Assembly: GCF_021739485.1 (NCBI RefSeq)
Contig: NZ_JAJFNK010000022.1
Coordinates: 1-64,000 of the forward strand
DNA: 64,000 nt
From: Alicyclobacillus tolerans
GTDB lineage: Bacteria > Bacillota > Bacilli > Alicyclobacillales > Alicyclobacillaceae
Reading direction: 5' to 3'
In this document: positions 56,232 through 64,000 of the stretch, piece by piece
How the letters are laid out: every line of letters starts with the position of its first letter
Position numbering within the stretch: the stretch's first letter is position 1
Position numbers and translations under genes: made by a program
Notes under the pieces: model-generated
The model's input: the letters and a program-made list of their open reading frames with translations, nothing else
What the model was told of the DNA's origin: nothing
Database searches by the model: none

Positions 56232-56280
56232 GGTGCTCCCGCACCGTACCTGGCCTTTGCCAGACTCTCAACGGAGCACC
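56232..56280. other. Structured inverted-repeat element in a 307-bp gap
   Basis: GGTGCTCC (56232-56239) and GGAGCACC (56273-56280) form a perfect 8-bp stem; within it lie TGGC-cttt-GCCA (56251-56262) and an alternative GGTGC-tccc-GCACC hairpin (56232-56245). No T tract on either side. Nothing else was found in the gap 56185-56491, which separates the two-helix protein from map. Confidence 0.5.
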
Positions 56281-56491
56281 TTCTCTGCATCCATAGACTT
56301 CGTTCTCCCAACTCTAGTCTGCGTTTGATCCACTTCGCTATAAGGCTTTTCGATCAGTCCTTGCGAAAGGGCTTTGCTGCCAGTATGCCCGTGCGCCCCC
56401 AAACCTGCAAACCACACCGGGTTCCCCCCGGTTGTTCCTGTTGCCAAACGGGTTTATTATGGAGGAATGAGCAAGATTGGAGGTTAACTGA

Positions 56492-57238
56492 ATGATTGTT
56501 CCGAAGAGCCGTTACGAAATCGAACTCATGCGGGAAGCCGGAAAGGTGGTTGCAGGGTGCCACCAGGCGCTTGCCGATTTTATTAAACCGGGTGTCAGCA
56601 CGCTGGAAATCGATCAGTTCGTCGAGAACTTCCTTTTGAATCATAAAATGGAACCCGCCCAAAAAGGGTATAAAGGATATCCGTTTGCTTCTTGCACTTC
56701 GGTCAACGACGTCGTGTGCCACGGTTTTCCCGGCACCTACCGCCTTCAAGAAGGCGACATCATTACCGTCGACATGGTCGCTTTGCATAAAGGGCTGCAC
56801 GCCGATTCGGCCTGGAGTTATGCCGTCGGTCAGATTAGCGAAAAGGCCGCACACCTTATGGAAGTCACGAAAAAGTCTTTGTTCATCGGGATCGAACAGG
56901 CCGTCATTGGCAACCAGATTTCAGACATCGGACACGCGATTCAGACCTACGTGGAGTCGGAGGGATTATCCGTCGTTCGCGATTACATCGGACACGGGAT
57001 CGGGCGTCAGATGCACGAGAGCCCGGAAATTCTCCACTACGGTCCCCCTCATAAAGGCGCCCATCTCAAAAAAGGCATGGTGTTTACCATTGAACCGATG
57101 GTCAATACCGGTGCTTACCAAGTCAAGGTGGACGACGACGGTTGGACGGCGCGAACTGCAGACGGAAGCCTGAGCATTCAATATGAACACACACTCGTCG
57201 TGACGGAAAACGGGCCGGACATCCTCACCCAGCTTTAA
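56492..57238 (+). CDS. map: Methionine aminopeptidase, type I
   Basis: Removes N-terminal Met. 248 residues, matching the free-standing Bacillus type without zinc-finger extension. CTSVNDVVCHGFPG, GDIITVDM, YIGHGIGRQMHESPEI and FTIEPMVN carry the two-metal ligands. ATG 56492 after TTGGAGG. Away from the ribosomal-protein operon where a map copy often sits, so a second copy may exist. Confidence 0.95.
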   Translation: MIVPKSRYEIELMREAGKVVAGCHQALADFIKPGVSTLEIDQFVENFLLNHKMEPAQKGYKGYPFASCTSVNDVVCHGFPGTYRLQEGDIITVDMVALHKGLHADSAWSYAVGQISEKAAHLMEVTKKSLFIGIEQAVIGNQISDIGHAIQTYVESEGLSVVRDYIGHGIGRQMHESPEILHYGPPHKGAHLKKGMVFTIEPMVNTGAYQVKVDDDGWTARTADGSLSIQYEHTLVVTENGPDILTQL

Positions 57239-57274
57239 AGCAGCCCGGAAACGAACTCAACGCAAAACAAGAAA

Positions 57275-57316
57275 GGGACAGCCTATGTGGTCGCGCGAGT
57301 GCGCCAAGGCTGTCCC
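57275..57316 (+). terminator. Terminator of map
   Basis: GGGACAGCCT pairs with AGGCTGTCCC, loop about 22 bases, tail TGTAACTTTGTTT. Lies between convergent map and the YeiH gene. Confidence 0.7.
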
Positions 57317-57403
57317 TGTAACTTTGTTTCCCCGATGAGTTTCACTCCACTGTGCTCCCCTGAAACATTCATCTCTGCTTTGTTTCTATAAAACTCTCTC
57401 AAA

Positions 57404-58477
57404 TTAAAGAACTGTAAAGAACGTGACCAGCGACAACACGGTGGAGGTCAAGAACATCGCCAACAGGGGTTTTGCAGCTCGGTGTTTTAAAGACGCAAAA
57501 CTCACGTTCAGCCCAAGCCCGACCATGGCGCTGGCCAGTAAGAACGTGCCAATGGAGGTGAGTTCGTTCACGATGCCTTGAGGAACCTTCAAATACGTTC
57601 CCATTAAGCTGGTCGCCACAAACCCCAGTAAAAACCACGGAAACTCCACCTTTCCTCCGGTTTCGTCAACACCCTTTTTCTTCATCCAATACATCAGAAT
57701 AAAAGACAAGGGAACGAGCAACAGGACGCGGCCAAGCTTGGCCAAAAGCGCCAAGGTCAACGCGGTTTGACCGGCAGGAGCGGCCGCAGCCGCAACGTGT
57801 GCAATTTCATGCAGGCTAATCCCAGCCCAGATGCCGTACTGACTGGCGCTTAAGGGCAGGATGGGCCGCAGCAAGGTATACACCATGGTGAAGAACGTTC
57901 CCATCAGGGCAATCATCCCCGCCCCCAGTGCCGTATCCTCGTCTTTCGCCTTGACAATCGGAGATACCGCGGCGACAGCGGCTGCCCCGCAAACCCCCGT
58001 CCCGACTCCAAGCAGCAAGGAGAGTGATTTGTCGGCCTTGAGCCACTTTGCAATCAGCATCGTGAGTCCGAGAGCGAGCACAATCGTACCGGCATCGCGC
58101 AAAAGCAAGGGCAGGCCGCGATGGAGAATGACGTCCACGTTCAGCTTAAATCCATACAGTACAATGGCATAACGAAGCAATTTTTTGGCGCTGAAAGCCA
58201 CCCCGGTGCGCAGCTGTTCTGGGTAGCCGGCGACTTGACGGTACGCAACGGCCAGCAAGATCGCGCTTACCATAGCGCCAAACCGGTCAAAAACGGGAAA
58301 CTTCGTCAGTCCCATCCCAAGCAGCGCGATCGTAAAAGTAAATAAAACGCCTCCAGTAAACCCCATGCTCTTGCGCCAACGCGATAATGCTATGCCCGGT
58401 TGGGGTTGCAGGTTTGGATAATGCGGTGCACGTGCTGAATTGTCTGCTTCATTCGTGGGTTGCAGGTTTCCCGCCAA
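57404..58477 (-). CDS. YeiH-family putative sulfate exporter
   Basis: 357 residues with a polar N-terminus of about 30 residues and around ten membrane segments. AIVLYGFKLNVDVIL, LLLGVGTGVCGAAAVAAVSPIVKAKDED and GLGLNVSF are typical of the YeiH/PSE family (UPF0324). TTG 58477 behind GGGGGGA. Divergent from a LysR-type regulator, which is the common arrangement for this family. Confidence 0.88.
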   Translation of the reverse strand: MAGNLQPTNEADNSARAPHYPNLQPQPGIALSRWRKSMGFTGGVLFTFTIALLGMGLTKFPVFDRFGAMVSAILLAVAYRQVAGYPEQLRTGVAFSAKKLLRYAIVLYGFKLNVDVILHRGLPLLLRDAGTIVLALGLTMLIAKWLKADKSLSLLLGVGTGVCGAAAVAAVSPIVKAKDEDTALGAGMIALMGTFFTMVYTLLRPILPLSASQYGIWAGISLHEIAHVAAAAAPAGQTALTLALLAKLGRVLLLVPLSFILMYWMKKKGVDETGGKVEFPWFLLGFVATSLMGTYLKVPQGIVNELTSIGTFLLASAMVGLGLNVSFASLKHRAAKPLLAMFLTSTVLSLVTFFTVL

Positions 58478-58530
58478 GGTGTTCCCCCCGTCTGTATCGT
58501 TACATGTGCACCCTCATCATAAGACGGAGA

Positions 58531-58546
58531 ATTGCATAAGTACAAT
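58531..58546. promoter_or_regulatory. Candidate LysR binding dyad
   Basis: ATTG-N8-CAAT in the 126-bp divergent region between the YeiH and LysR genes; a TATAAT on the minus strand lies close by (58553-58558). LysR regulators typically bind such a site near their own start and activate the divergent gene. Confidence 0.45.
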
Positions 58547-58603
58547 CAATGATTATAATGATGAACATTAGGATTTTTTATGGAATAAAGAGGAGGAGCC
58601 TGC

Positions 58604-59497
58604 GTGGACAATCTGCTTACCGTATTTGCTGCAGTGGCCGAAAAAAAGAGTTTTTCAAGAGCGGCCGAGGAACTCCACCTCACCCAACCTGGAGTTAGTT
58701 TACAAATTCAAGCGTTAGAAAAAGAGTACGGTACGAAACTCCTGGAGCGAACCAATAAGTCGGTCCGCCTCACCAAAGCCGGCGAAATTCTGTACTTTCA
58801 CGCCAAGCAAATTATGCACGAATACGACCAAGCCAAGCGCCGCATCGACGACCTCGTTCATACGGCAAGCGGACGATTGGGGATTGGTGCCAGCTACACG
58901 TTTGGAGAGTACATTTTGCCCTATGTGGTTTCCTCGTTTCGCTTAAAGTACCCCGACATTGTCCCGGCCATTACGATCGAAAACACACATCAGGTCGCAG
59001 ACCAGATCATGCGTCGGGAGTTGGACGTCGGCATTGTTGAAGGAGAATTGGAACACCCCAATTTGGTGGTCCGTCCGTTTGCACCAGACGCGATGGTCAT
59101 TATCGTGCCGGCTGGGCACAGATGGACTTCATGGACACAAATTGATCCTAAGGAGTTGGAGACGGAACCGTGGATCGTTCGCGAACCAGGATCGGGAACG
59201 CGCGAAGTTGCGAACCACTTGTTTTCCGACTTGGGGTTTCAGCCAAAATCCATGATGGAGTTTGGCAGCACCCAAGTCGTCAAAGAAGCGGTTGAAGCCG
59301 GACTTGGCATCGCGTTGATCTCCGAGCGGGCGATTACGAAGGAGAGAATCCTCGGCACGCTCCACCCATTGACCATCACAGGCCACCCAGTCATACGGCA
59401 CTTCTCTTGGGTGACCCACCGCGCCCAGTTTCATACCAAAGCATTAGACTTGTTCATCGAGTTCCTCGGTGCCCGCATGCAACAGTTTCTGCCGTAG
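58604..59497 (+). CDS. LysR-family transcriptional regulator (CysL/YeiE-like)
   Basis: 297 residues from GTG 58604 (GAGGAGG upstream). HTH at residues 1-60 (FSRAAEELHLTQPGVSLQIQALEKEYG), effector domain 90-290. Divergent neighbour of a YeiH exporter implies control of sulfur-compound efflux; the effector is unknown. Confidence 0.92.
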   Translation: MDNLLTVFAAVAEKKSFSRAAEELHLTQPGVSLQIQALEKEYGTKLLERTNKSVRLTKAGEILYFHAKQIMHEYDQAKRRIDDLVHTASGRLGIGASYTFGEYILPYVVSSFRLKYPDIVPAITIENTHQVADQIMRRELDVGIVEGELEHPNLVVRPFAPDAMVIIVPAGHRWTSWTQIDPKELETEPWIVREPGSGTREVANHLFSDLGFQPKSMMEFGSTQVVKEAVEAGLGIALISERAITKERILGTLHPLTITGHPVIRHFSWVTHRAQFHTKALDLFIEFLGARMQQFLP

Positions 59498-59602
59498 GCA
59501 CCGCGGCGGTTTGCGCAAGACAAAAGGCACAAGGCCAAAGGCACGCCGCTTTCGCCCGCGCCGCCAAGCGCCTGAAACGCGCCTGGAATTTCACGAATTT
59601 CA

Positions 59603-60769
59603 CTAATGCAGCAGATTGGAGCCAACCAGTCCCAAGCCGTAAGAAACCACACCGACGATGACCCCAACCAGAGTCATTTCGAATCCGCTGGTCCACCAAC
59701 TGCGTACCGTGATCAGGCTCTTCGCAGCCCCCACTAAAAAGTGCGCCACTAAACTGATAATAGCCGCGGTAATCATCGCGGAAAGTCCCGACATGAAAAA
59801 GAAGGGAATGAGTGGAATGATGCCGCCCACAAAGGTGGATGCTCCGCCAAAGGCAGCCGATTTCCATGGGTTGCCTTTGCTCTCTTCGTGGATACCCAGT
59901 TCTTCCTGGACCATCGTCTTTAAAAACTGGTCTGGATTGCTGGCAATCCGATTGGCAATCTGGTTGGACTCTTCGATGGAAAACCCTTTGAGCTGATACA
60001 GCAAAGACAACTCTTCAATTTCGTGCTCTGGGTCTTCGTCGATTTCGCGGCGTTCTTGCGCAATGGCCGTATCCATCACTTCGTGTTCGGATTTCGTGGC
60101 AAGCCATGCCCCTGCCCCCATCGACAACGTGCTGGCTAGCGCGCCGAACAACCCGCTAATCAGCACCTGGTTGGTGTTGGATGTAAACCCCGCCACACCG
60201 GCAATGATTCCGAAGATCGCGCCCAGTCCGTCGTTGACTCCGTAAATGGCGTCCCCGACCCAATCGCCGCTGCCGCGGTTGTGCCAGCGTTCTTCGTTCC
60301 AGATTTTGCGCAGCCGTTTGCCAGGGCTGTGCGGGGTGGACAATTGGTCGGCCACGGACTCGTGATCGCGTTCATCCGCATCGATTTCATCCAGAATCCG
60401 CACAATGTCTTCGTCACTGATGACGTGGCGAAGCGATTGATACCACGTGGCGTTGCTTGTCTCAATGGCTTCGATGCGCTCCACTACGGTTTCCGGACGC
60501 AAATCCGGAAGCGAGACCTCCGGACGAGTCAACTTAGAAGTATCAAAGCCCTGTTCCTTCAGCTTTTGTTCCCACATATTGGCGTGCTTTTGCTCGACTT
60601 CAGCAAGTTTCATCAGAATGCCGCGCCGGTAGACGTCCCGTTCTGCGCCAGCTGACATTCGGTACAATGCCGCCGCCTGCATCTCTCTTCGCCAGTTTTC
60701 GACCAGCGTTTTTGTTAGGTATTCCTGCGAATTGCCGTTGGAATTACCGTTGGATTTGTCGTTTGACAA
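59603..60769 (-). CDS. Ferritin-like domain fused to VIT1/CCC1 transporter
   Basis: 388 residues from TTG 60769 (GGGAGGTG upstream). After a Asn-Gly-Ser repeat (NGNSNGNS), residues about 25-165 form a rubrerythrin-like four-helix domain with acidic/His motifs (EVEQKHANMWEQ, DEIDADERDHES). Residues 180-388 are a VIT1/CCC1 membrane domain (DWVGDAIYGVNDGLGAIFGI, FGGASTFVGGIIPLIPFF). Likely moves Fe2+ or Mn2+ out of the cytosol, the first domain capturing or sensing metal. Confidence 0.88.
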   Translation of the reverse strand: MSNDKSNGNSNGNSQEYLTKTLVENWRREMQAAALYRMSAGAERDVYRRGILMKLAEVEQKHANMWEQKLKEQGFDTSKLTRPEVSLPDLRPETVVERIEAIETSNATWYQSLRHVISDEDIVRILDEIDADERDHESVADQLSTPHSPGKRLRKIWNEERWHNRGSGDWVGDAIYGVNDGLGAIFGIIAGVAGFTSNTNQVLISGLFGALASTLSMGAGAWLATKSEHEVMDTAIAQERREIDEDPEHEIEELSLLYQLKGFSIEESNQIANRIASNPDQFLKTMVQEELGIHEESKGNPWKSAAFGGASTFVGGIIPLIPFFFMSGLSAMITAAIISLVAHFLVGAAKSLITVRSWWTSGFEMTLVGVIVGVVSYGLGLVGSNLLH

Positions 60770-60927
60770 CCGCCCCACCTCCCATCTAAATGAGTTTACC
60801 ACGCCAAGCAAAACATCTGCGAGCAAAGCTTGACGCCGCGGCTTTGAAGCCCCTTAGAACGAAACGAAAAGTGGTATTATAAGGAAAGGACGAGGACAAT
60901 CAGGGCGGTTGTTAGGAGGAATGGGAT

Positions 60928-61344
60928 ATGGCCGACGAAACGGTCGAACGAAAATTGAGGGTAAAACGCGTTTACGATGCCGCATCTTCGGACGATGGCA
61001 AGCGGGTGCTCGTGGACCGGTTGTGGCCGCGCGGGATCGCAAAACAAAACGCCCCCTGGGATGCGTGGATGCCGGCCGTTTCACCCAGTTCAGACCTGCG
61101 CAAGTGGTTCTCCCACAACCCGGAACGCTTTGAAGAGTTCAAGCGGCGTTACACCGAAGAACTCACAAGCGTTCCCGAACAGATGTCGCAAATGCAGCAG
61201 CTTTTACAGTGGTTACGCGAAGGAACCGTCACTTTGCTCTACGCGGCCAAGGATACCGTTCACAACAACGCCGTCGTCTTACACGAGGTGTTGACTGCCG
61301 GGTTGTACAAGGACGGCTTGCGGCACGAGGATGACCTGAGCTGA
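60928..61344 (+). CDS. DUF488 family protein
   Basis: 138 residues. KRVYDAASSDDGKRVLVDRLWPRGI and WFSHNPERFEEFKRRYTEEL are typical of DUF488 (YeaO-like). ATG 60928 with GGAGG. Function unknown. Confidence 0.88.
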   Translation: MADETVERKLRVKRVYDAASSDDGKRVLVDRLWPRGIAKQNAPWDAWMPAVSPSSDLRKWFSHNPERFEEFKRRYTEELTSVPEQMSQMQQLLQWLREGTVTLLYAAKDTVHNNAVVLHEVLTAGLYKDGLRHEDDLS

Positions 61345-61367
61345 GGTCTTCGCCTTCGCGCACAATG

Positions 61368-61391
61368 CAAAACGCGCGCTTACAGCGCGCG
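61368..61391 (-). terminator. GC-rich hairpin between convergent genes
   Basis: CGCGCGC (61373-61379) and GCGCGCG (61385-61391), loop of five; the minus side is followed by TTTTGC. Serves the DUF59 gene and possibly the DUF488 gene. Confidence 0.65.
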
Positions 61392-61404
61392 CTCACCTCT
61401 CTCT

Positions 61405-61704
61405 TTAGAAACCCAGTTTTGCCTTCGCATCATCAGTCATCATGTCCGGCGACCAAGGGGGGTCCCAAACGACGTCCACTTTCACGCTGGCGACATTGTC
61501 GACATGCATGACGGCCCAGTCCACCGCATCGCTGATGTTGTCGTGCATCGGGCATCCCGGCGTCGTCATGGTCATCTTAATGACGAGGTCTCCTTCTGCA
61601 ACTTCGTTGATTTCGTAGACAAGGCCGAGTTCAATGACGTTGAGGCCCAGCTCCGGGTCGAGGACCCCTGTCAACGCCTGGCGAACTTCCTCCACGTTAA
61701 TCAT
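61405..61704 (-). CDS. DUF59/MIP18-family metal-sulfur cluster assembly protein
   Basis: 99 residues from ATG 61704 (AAGGAG upstream). VLDPELGLNVIELGLVYEI, TMTTPGCPMHDNI and VWDPPWSPDMMTDDAKAKLG identify the MIP18/PaaD/SufT family, implicated in Fe-S maturation. Starts inside the last codons of the membrane-protein gene upstream, an eight-base overlap. Confidence 0.93.
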   Translation of the reverse strand: MINVEEVRQALTGVLDPELGLNVIELGLVYEINEVAEGDLVIKMTMTTPGCPMHDNISDAVDWAVMHVDNVASVKVDVVWDPPWSPDMMTDDAKAKLGF

Positions 61705-62974
61705 GATTCTTCAACTCCTTTGGCAGTTTGCGCAAATCCAGTACGTGAACCATGTGCACAAGGTATTGGGCAATGGCGATGGCCAACAACACAGCTCCCA
61801 GCACGGCGCCAATTTTCCAAGTGAAACCGATGGAAATGGTCAGCAGCACAAGCCCTGCCAGAAATGCGACGAACATCAACCGGCTTGTGTCCAGGTCCAG
61901 CAATTGTGCAATCGTCGGCACCTTATCACGTCCAGCCTGGCCGCCGAAACGTTTGGTCCAGATGAGAAAGGGCACAATCTTGTACGAGTACCCCATTACA
62001 GTCAGGACCACCCAGCCTAAAAGGTAGAACCCAACGAGAGCCTGCCAGACGCTTTGCGGACTGCGGCTGGCCAAAAAAACGAAAACCAGTAAACTCGTTG
62101 TCGCGCCAAAAGCGACCGCGACGGCTGTAAAGCGAATGGGGTGTTCAATTTTCTTGCGCATTCGCTTTTTCATCATTTCCCGGACGTCAAAAATCTGTAA
62201 CACAAACGCCGCCGTCGCAGAGATGGCTCCGAGGATCCCAATGGGCAGCCAACGGGTCCAGACACCGGCAACAATTAACCAGATCCCCGCATTCAAGCCG
62301 TAAAACACATAGTTCTGCCGCCACGTCGAAAAACCGTGAGACAGCGTAAACATGGGCAAAAGCTTATACGTGAATCCGAATATCAAGCAGCTAAAGAAGC
62401 TGACTGCAAGCAGAATGTGGGTTGCCAGCAATTCCGTATACCAAGACGACAAAATGCCGAATGTGAAGGATGCGACCATCAGCCACGCCATCGTGATCGC
62501 GAGGATCAAATAAATGTGCGCTGCCTGGACAAACCACCGCATCGGACCGCGAACCGCAGAGGGGGCTAGAGATGACAGGATAATCCCCGCGTAGACGTAG
62601 AGTGAAAGCACCACTAAGCTGCCAAAGCCAAGCAGCCCCGGAACGAACCACCCGCGCATCGAAGCCCACAGACCCACCACTCCAACGACGTATGCGTAGT
62701 AATTGACCTTGGCCAGTTTGACGCCGCGCACCGGGATCAAAAACGCAACCGTCACGAGTTGGTACACCGCCCCCATCACGAAGGACAAAAGGACTCCGAG
62801 CGTCAAAAGGTGTGTCAGTGCGACAATCGCTGGGCTCAGTGCGGCTCCGGTTCCCAACCCCACCGACTCGGACAACAAGTCGAGCGCAAACAGACCAAAT
62901 CCAAGCACTGAGGTCAGCATATAGCGCATCGGCAGTGAGAACTCCGGGGATTGGTGTGTTACAATCCCTGCCAT
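61697..62974 (-). CDS. Polytopic His-bearing membrane protein, heme-copper oxidase I/NnrS-like
   Basis: 425 residues, about 12 hydrophobic segments. Histidines occur within or next to helices: ALTHLLTLGVLL, VQAAHIYLILAI, LLATHILLAV, FTLSHGFS, and QYLVHMVHVL near the end. This pattern recalls subunit I-like heme proteins and the NnrS family, but the full copper-site motif is not seen. Precise function unknown. Between DUF2249 and DUF59 genes. Confidence 0.7.
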   Translation of the reverse strand: MAGIVTHQSPEFSLPMRYMLTSVLGFGLFALDLLSESVGLGTGAALSPAIVALTHLLTLGVLLSFVMGAVYQLVTVAFLIPVRGVKLAKVNYYAYVVGVVGLWASMRGWFVPGLLGFGSLVVLSLYVYAGIILSSLAPSAVRGPMRWFVQAAHIYLILAITMAWLMVASFTFGILSSWYTELLATHILLAVSFFSCLIFGFTYKLLPMFTLSHGFSTWRQNYVFYGLNAGIWLIVAGVWTRWLPIGILGAISATAAFVLQIFDVREMMKKRMRKKIEHPIRFTAVAVAFGATTSLLVFVFLASRSPQSVWQALVGFYLLGWVVLTVMGYSYKIVPFLIWTKRFGGQAGRDKVPTIAQLLDLDTSRLMFVAFLAGLVLLTISIGFTWKIGAVLGAVLLAIAIAQYLVHMVHVLDLRKLPKELKNHD

Positions 62975-62994
62975 TTCGTCACCCCCTCGAATTC

Positions 62995-63459
62995 TTATTT
63001 GTGAATTTGAATGACTACAGTTCCATTGCCTAAGTCATTGATATCGTAAGCAAACCCTCGCTCTTCGAGCTCAGGCAGCAGAAATGCGGGTACTCGTTCA
63101 TTCCAAATCTCAAGTCCCAACGCCCCTGTCCCGTACTCGGCCTCAGTATCGAGCAGGTCGAGAGTCCTTACCATGGGTTCAGGGGGTTCCAATCCGCGGT
63201 TGTCGATGTGAAAAAAGCTCAAGTCTCCGCCATTTTTATAGAACTGAATAATGTAGTGGTCGTCGGCTTGTTTTTTGACTACGGACTGAAATCCCTGTTT
63301 CCCCAATACCTTTTTGAGGGGAGCGGGATCGAATGTCGCGTGCAGTTCCAACACGTCGTCGTCGTTTAACTTTCCTACGGCCTCCATGATCACTTGAAAC
63401 GGCTCTTGTTTAGCTTTTAAAATCGGGCGAACGTCCAGCTCCACCAAGTTTTTTTCCAT
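62995..63459 (-). CDS. DUF2249 protein, two-domain
   Basis: 154 residues from ATG 63459 (AAAGGAGG upstream). First half VELDVRPILKAKQEPFQVIMEAV with LHATFDPAPLKKVL is DUF2249; the second half reads as a related fold. Cytosolic. DUF2249 proteins often lie near nitric-oxide or anaerobic respiration genes. About 20 bp before the membrane-protein gene. Confidence 0.83.
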   Translation of the reverse strand: MEKNLVELDVRPILKAKQEPFQVIMEAVGKLNDDDVLELHATFDPAPLKKVLGKQGFQSVVKKQADDHYIIQFYKNGGDLSFFHIDNRGLEPPEPMVRTLDLLDTEAEYGTGALGLEIWNERVPAFLLPELEERGFAYDINDLGNGTVVIQIHK

Positions 63460-63643
63460 CGCGAGGACCTCCTTTGCACTGTAAGGTCCCTTCGGACCAG
63501 CGGGCGTTTGCAGACGCCTTCGTGCTTTTGTCCTTATCATAAAACGAGGTTCGAGTTCGCATTGTGCGCTGCGTCACGCAGTTTTAAACTGCGCTCATAC
63601 TATTTTCCCGACACGAAGCACCAGCAATTCACGCGCGTACACG

Positions 63644-63676
63644 CAAAAAACAGGGAGCCCTGTCGCCCCCTGTTTA
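63644..63676 (-). terminator. Intrinsic terminator after the radical SAM gene
   Basis: Minus strand AACAGGG and CCCTGTT stem followed by TTTTGCG. Separates the radical SAM gene from the DUF2249 gene, so the two are probably distinct transcripts or partially attenuated. Confidence 0.75.
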
Positions 63677-63748
63677 ACGGCCTTGCTTCATCAGCGGTTG
63701 TTCACGGGTTTCGTCCAAAAAGACGGTTCAACGGATGTCAACGAACTG

Positions 63749-64000
63749 CTATATGGTGTGAGACAGCACCTGCGGTTGATAGACGCAACTCGGGTCACTT
63801 TCCATATAATCGCCGGTCATCGAGAACGCCTTCGCCCGCGACCCTCCGCACACCTTGCGGAACTCGCAGATTCCGCACTTGCCTTTGAGCAAGTCGGGAT
63901 TGCGCAGGTTTTGGAACATCGGGGATTCCCGATAGATTTCGGCCAGCGACTGAACTCGGACGTTGCCCGCGACCAACGGCAGAAAACCACTGGGGCTCAC
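63749..64000 (-). CDS. Radical SAM/SPASM protein, C-terminal fragment
   Basis: Partial: the gene continues beyond the right edge; 83 codons of the C-terminal SPASM domain are here. The residues read GFLPLVAGNVRVQSLAEIYRE, then CGICEFRKVCGGSRAKAF and DPSCVYQP, the SPASM/twitch cysteine pattern of AhbD/NirJ/PqqE-type enzymes. The radical SAM core CxxxCxxC is outside the window, so substrate cannot be judged. Confidence 0.88.
   Translation of the reverse strand: MSPSGFLPLVAGNVRVQSLAEIYRESPMFQNLRNPDLLKGKCGICEFRKVCGGSRAKAFSMTGDYMESDPSCVYQPQVLSHTI

Overview
The window reads as chromosomal DNA of a moderately GC-rich, low-to-mid complexity Bacillota genome (class Bacilli, spore-former-like). Alicyclobacillaceae or a near relative is my best guess from protein style, the very frequent TTG and GTG starts, and gene order; I could not run a search. 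The order of the housekeeping blocks follows Bacillus subtilis: acpS / hydrate repair / ydcC-like / alr / mazEF, then thiL-tsaE-tsaB-rimI-tsaD, an ABC-F gene, tat genes, groESL, the moxR-DUF58-transglutaminase block, guaA, a purine permease and the pur operon. No prophage, insertion sequence, CRISPR array or complete RNA gene was seen.

Left part (1-24.6 kb, almost all on the minus strand). Positions 1-229 hold a strong promoter and leader that look like the start of an rRNA operon leaving the window on the left. Then come an EamA permease and the de novo purine operon purB-C-S-Q-L-F-M-N-H-D, with translationally coupled genes and a PurR-type operator plus sigmaA promoter just before purB; purE and purK are absent. 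guaA and a PbuG/AzgA-type permease lie upstream behind a guanine riboswitch with its own promoter and terminator. Further on are a moxR-DUF58-transglutaminase operon, a coiled-coil M23 peptidase and a class I CoA-transferase.

Middle (24.6-40.6 kb). A regulatory stretch includes a holin-like gene, an uncatalogued 56-residue cysteine-rich peptide gene with its own promoter and terminator, a quinone oxidoreductase with a tandem palindromic operator far upstream, and a SinI-like anti-repressor gene of 54 codons preceded by a clear c-di-GMP-I (GEMM) riboswitch. groESL follows with a perfect CIRCE. Next is a dense operon PAP2 - 5-FTHF cyclo-ligase - mobA - moeA-like - mobB - tatA - tatC, which pairs molybdenum cofactor maturation with Tat export of folded cofactor proteins. 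An ABC-F gene, two beta-propeller lipoproteins and cysK complete this part; a cluster of DnaA boxes lies between cysK and tsaD.

Right part (40.6-64 kb). The tRNA t6A operon, a DedA protein, small DUF1450/DUF1659/DUF2922 genes, a glutamine amidotransferase-like hydrolase, ahcY, the MazEF module, alr, a LolA-fold lipoprotein, NAD(P)HX repair and acpS are followed by a tandem DUF190 protein, map, a YeiH exporter divergent from a LysR regulator, a ferritin-like/VIT1 fusion, DUF488, and a cluster of DUF59, a His-bearing polytopic membrane protein, DUF2249 and a radical SAM/SPASM protein cut by the right edge.

Most novel: the c-di-GMP riboswitch placed before a SinI-like gene, which would tie second-messenger level to a biofilm/motility anti-repressor. 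Also notable are the DnaA-box cluster, the orphan cysteine-rich peptide, and repeated signs of small tandem duplications that have altered proteins (purN C-terminus, TsaE insertion, PurH linker, MobB).
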